From positions 4,877,001-4,941,000 of the forward strand of contig NZ_JAUSZK010000001.1 of the NCBI RefSeq assembly GCF_030817495.1: a stretch of 64,000 bases of DNA, in the 5' to 3' direction. Origin of the DNA: Streptomyces sp. V3I7. GTDB lineage: Bacteria; Actinomycetota; Actinomycetes; Streptomycetales; Streptomycetaceae. Position numbers and translations under genes: made by a program. Every line of letters begins with the position of its first letter. Positions within the stretch are counted from its first letter, which is position 1. Under the pieces are notes generated by a model, which saw only the letters and a program-made list of their open reading frames with translations, made no database searches and was not told the origin of the DNA. Of the stretch, positions 61,646 to 64,000 are shown one piece after another.

Positions 61646-61839
61646 GGCAGACGTCCTCGGGAACTCGTACCAACGAAGAAGGGCCCAGGCCCGTGATCAC
61701 CGTACCCGCGCACTCCACCCGGACCACTCACCGGCACCGCCCGGGCGCAGGTGGACGGCAACACCCCCCGCGACCGGATACCCTTTGACCAGACAGCGAC
61801 CCATCCCACAACAGCACACGCGGCCGAGGAGTCACCCGG

Positions 61840-62355
61840 ATGAGCACCACCCAGAGCGAGAGGCTGCGAGAACTTCTGGAGCCGCTCGTCACCTCACAGG
61901 GCCTGGACCTCGAAGAGATCACCGTGGACTCCGTCGGACGCAAGCGTGTGCTGCGCGTCGTCGTCGACTCCGACACGGGTGCGGACCTGGACCAGATCGC
62001 CGATGTGAGCCGCGCGCTCTCGGCGAAGCTCGACGAGACCGACGCGATGGGCGACGACGCGTACGACCTCGAGGTCGGAACGCCGGGAGCGGAGCGTTCC
62101 CTCACCGAGCACCGCCACTTCGTGCGTGCCACCGACCGCATGGTGAGGTTCCAGCTCACCGACGACGGCGAACTGACCGCCCGCATCACCGCCGTGGACG
62201 AGGACGGACTCGACCTCGAGGTGCCCGGCGTCAAGGGCCGCAGGCCCACCACCCGCAGGCTCGCCTTCCCGGACATCGCCAAAGCGCGCGTCCAGGTCGA
62301 GTTCAGCCGCAAGGACGACAAGAACAGCAAGAACGAGATGGAAGAGGAGGCGTAG
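61840..62355 (+). CDS. rimP: Ribosome maturation factor RimP
   Basis: 171 residues from ATG 61840; GAGGAG lies 15 bases before it. N-terminal alpha-beta domain with [38 protein letters not shown] and [14 protein letters not shown], then the C-terminal SH3-like domain (about 95-160). It assists late assembly of the 30S subunit. First gene of the rimP-nusA-ylxR-infB transcription-translation operon. Confidence 0.93.
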   Translation: MSTTQSERLRELLEPLVTSQGLDLEEITVDSVGRKRVLRVVVDSDTGADLDQIADVSRALSAKLDETDAMGDDAYDLEVGTPGAERSLTEHRHFVRATDRMVRFQLTDDGELTARITAVDEDGLDLEVPGVKGRRPTTRRLAFPDIAKARVQVEFSRKDDKNSKNEMEEEA

Positions 62356-62357
62356 CC

Positions 62358-63356
62358 GTGGACATCGACATGAGTGCCCTGCGGGGCTTGGTACGGGAGA
62401 AGGAGATCTCCTTCGACCTGCTGGTCGAGGCGATCGAGTCGGCCCTCCTCATCGCCTACCACCGCACCGAGGGAAGCCGCCGTCACGCGCGCGTGGAGCT
62501 CAACCGGGAGACCGGGCATGTGACCGTGTGGGCGAAGGAGGACCCCGAGGACCTCGAGGAGGGCCAGGCGCCCCGCGAGTTCGACGACACCCCGTCCGGC
62601 TTCGGCCGCATCGCCGCGACCACCGCCAAGCAGGTGATTCTCCAGCGGCTGCGCGACGCCGAGGACGACGCGACGCTCGGCGAGTACGCCGGCCGTGAGG
62701 GCGACATCGTCACCGGTGTGGTCCAGCAGGGCCGCGACCCGAAGAACGTGCTCGTCGACATCGGCAAGCTCGAGGCCATCCTGCCGGTGCAGGAGCAGGT
62801 GCCCGGCGAGACGTACCCGCACGGCATGCGCCTGCGCTCGTACGTCGTGCGGGTGGCCAAGGGCGTCCGCGGTCCGTCGGTCACCCTCTCGCGCACGCAC
62901 CCCAACCTGGTGAAGAAGCTGTTCGCCCTCGAGGTGCCGGAGATCGCCGACGGCTCCGTCGAGATCGCCGCCATCGCCCGCGAGGCCGGCCACCGCACGA
63001 AGATCGCCGTGCGCTCCACCCGTTCGGGCCTGAACGCCAAGGGTGCCTGCATCGGCCCCATGGGCGGCCGTGTCCGTAACGTGATGGGCGAGCTCAACGG
63101 CGAGAAGATCGACATCGTCGACTGGTCGGACGACCCGGCCGAGATGGTGGCGAACGCGCTGTCCCCGGCCCGGGTCTCCAAGGTCGAGGTCGTCGACCTG
63201 GCCTCCCGGTCCGCCCGGGTGACCGTCCCCGACTACCAGCTGTCGCTGGCGATCGGCAAGGAGGGGCAGAACGCCCGCCTCGCCGCCCGGCTCACCGGCT
63301 GGCGGATCGACATCCGCCCGGACACCGAGCAGGACGAGCAGCGGTCCGGGGAATAG
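62358..63356 (+). CDS. nusA: Transcription termination/antitermination factor NusA
   Basis: 332 residues from GTG 62358, 2 bases after rimP, with GGAGG before it. Domains in order: N-terminal RNA-polymerase-binding (about 1-110), S1 (115-185, [22 protein letters not shown]), KH1 and KH2 ([21 protein letters not shown] and [18 protein letters not shown]). It lacks the acidic C-terminal repeats of E. coli NusA, as normal for actinobacteria. The stop is followed at once by a hairpin at 63356-63381. Confidence 0.94.
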   Translation: MDIDMSALRGLVREKEISFDLLVEAIESALLIAYHRTEGSRRHARVELNRETGHVTVWAKEDPEDLEEGQAPREFDDTPSGFGRIAATTAKQVILQRLRDAEDDATLGEYAGREGDIVTGVVQQGRDPKNVLVDIGKLEAILPVQEQVPGETYPHGMRLRSYVVRVAKGVRGPSVTLSRTHPNLVKKLFALEVPEIADGSVEIAAIAREAGHRTKIAVRSTRSGLNAKGACIGPMGGRVRNVMGELNGEKIDIVDWSDDPAEMVANALSPARVSKVEVVDLASRSARVTVPDYQLSLAIGKEGQNARLAARLTGWRIDIRPDTEQDEQRSGE

Positions 63357-63381
63357 ATCCAAGCCGCAGGCCGCTTGGATC
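63356..63381 (+). terminator. Hairpin between nusA and ylxR
   Basis: GATCCAAGC (63356-63364) and GCTTGGATC (63373-63381) are exact inverted repeats with an 8-base loop, starting at the last base of nusA. It may attenuate or process the operon transcript; no U-tract follows. Confidence 0.55.
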
Positions 63382-63446
63382 ACGACAACAACCGTTCGAT
63401 TCCTGCCCCAAAGGGGTGAGGTCGGTACGGGGAGGTAGACTAAGCA

Positions 63447-63743
63447 GTGTCTGGCCGGACGCACGCCCGAGCATGCCCGGAACGTACCTGTATCGGATGC
63501 CGGGAGCGAGCGGCCAAGAGCGATCTGCTGCGCATCGTGGCGATCGAGGACGCATGCGTCCCCGATCCTCGCGGTACGCTGCCCGGCCGGGGTGCATACG
63601 TGCATCCCGCCTTGGTCTGTTTCGACCAGGCCGTGCGTCGTAGAGCGTTCACGAGGGCGTTGCGTGCCCCGGGAGCGCTCGACACAAAGGCGTTGCGCCG
63701 ATACGTCGAGCAGACGACAGTTGCCGAGAAGGCAGCACCGTAA
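63447..63743 (+). CDS. ylxR: YlxR/RnpM family RNA-binding protein
   Basis: 98 residues from GTG 63447, with GGGGAGG 11 bases upstream. YlxR fold: RTCIGCRERAAKSDLLRIV (with the family's CxxC-like CIGC), then GRGAYVHPALVCFDQAVRRRAFTRALR. Recent work on relatives shows binding to RNase P RNA. Located between nusA and infB as in nearly all actinobacteria. TAGACT at 63436-63441 could be a -10 of an internal promoter. Confidence 0.9.
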   Translation: MSGRTHARACPERTCIGCRERAAKSDLLRIVAIEDACVPDPRGTLPGRGAYVHPALVCFDQAVRRRAFTRALRAPGALDTKALRRYVEQTTVAEKAAP

Positions 63744-63889
63744 GAAGCGTCGCGCGGAACCCCGTGCGGCCCTGGTACCTCGCGAGTCGGAAGTAGGTCG
63801 AGATTGCGATGAGCACTCGATGAGTACGCGATGAGTACGCCCATGAAGTAGCGACGGTCCGGCCGCAACCCGGACCTAAAAGGAGCGAT

Positions 63890-64000
63890 GTGGCTAAGGT
63901 CCGGGTATACGAACTCGCCAAGGAGTTCGGTGTGGAGAGCAAGGTCGTCATGGCCAAGCTCCAGGAACTCGGTGAATTCGTCCGTTCGGCGTCTTCGACC
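63890..64000 (+). CDS. infB: Translation initiation factor IF-2, N-terminus only
   Basis: The first 37 residues ([20 protein letters not shown]..) from GTG 63890, with AAAAGGAGCG just before it; the gene continues past the window end. The sequence is the IF2_N helical domain typical of bacterial IF-2. It is the fourth gene of the rimP operon. The 146 bases before it hold short GATGAGTACGC repeats and no gene. Confidence 0.92.
   Translation, partial: MAKVRVYELAKEFGVESKVVMAKLQELGEFVRSASST

Noticed and set aside
1..64000. tRNA or rRNA genes
   Set aside because: No cloverleaf with TTCGANTC and CCA-type ends, and no rRNA core sequence, was noticed on reading. A tRNA-scan would be needed to exclude them formally.

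Overview
The window is high-GC (about 72%) actinomycete chromosome, almost certainly Streptomyces or a close relative. Evidence: the G/C-dominated third codon positions, frequent GTG (and one TTG) starts, a conservon, an LAxTG surface protein, a DUF4190 proline/alanine-rich membrane protein, and the housekeeping order proS - APH-like - DUF4439 - lipoprotein - rimP - nusA - ylxR - infB at the right end. No rRNA, tRNA or CRISPR array was recognised.

Layout. 1-3231: 3' part of a thiamine-type ABC importer operon (binding protein, double permease, ATPase). 3549-9115: single metabolic genes, an LAxTG surface protein, and an ABC exporter pair whose ATPase has a degenerate signature motif. 9322-12828: class III aminotransferase, Lrp/AsnC regulator and divergent aminobutyraldehyde dehydrogenase, a polyamine/GABA catabolic set. 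13019-15544: a tightly overlapping three-gene operon (two-TM protein of unknown function, cupin-like protein, inositol-monophosphatase-like enzyme) that I cannot match to a described system. 15561-17630: small protein, a 22-bp tandem repeat block and an ArsB/SLC13-type permease. 17842-24941: a frameshifted TnpB insertion element lying directly against the start of a 1960-residue TIR/NACHT/pentapeptide/WD40 protein, the best candidate for a defence system. 25027-29420: a membrane protein with a leaderless-type promoter, then a five-gene conservon (GAF, CvnD, CvnC, CvnB, CvnA). 29764-34557: small repeat protein, DedA, glycerophosphodiesterase, an adenosine-deaminase-family enzyme that may be the aminodeoxyfutalosine deaminase of menaquinone synthesis, a DUF4190 protein and a NADAR protein. 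34740-39130: relic of an aldehyde dehydrogenase followed by a complete polyamine ABC importer. 41362-49051: gabT, a VirD4/TraG-like membrane ATPase, a PucR regulator and a second aldehyde dehydrogenase. 49255-51669: acyl-CoA dehydrogenase and a secreted lamin-tail protein. 51854-55778: dxr, rseP and ispG. 56283-57790: two GNAT proteins. 57903-64000: proS to infB.

Functional themes. Polyamine and GABA catabolism recurs: importer 34999-39130, aminotransferase 9322-10704, dehydrogenase 11389-12828, gabT 41362-42696, dehydrogenase 47606-49051 and possibly the PucR regulator. A GlnR-like site lies ahead of the importer and an Lrp-type palindrome pair lies in the divergent region at 11241-11283. 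dxr and ispG are two steps of the MEP isoprenoid pathway with the site-2 protease gene between them. Decay is visible at four places: the tnpB frameshift, the aldehyde dehydrogenase relic, an apparent duplicated 3' tail after the thiamine ATPase, and a kinase-fold protein that has lost its catalytic residues.
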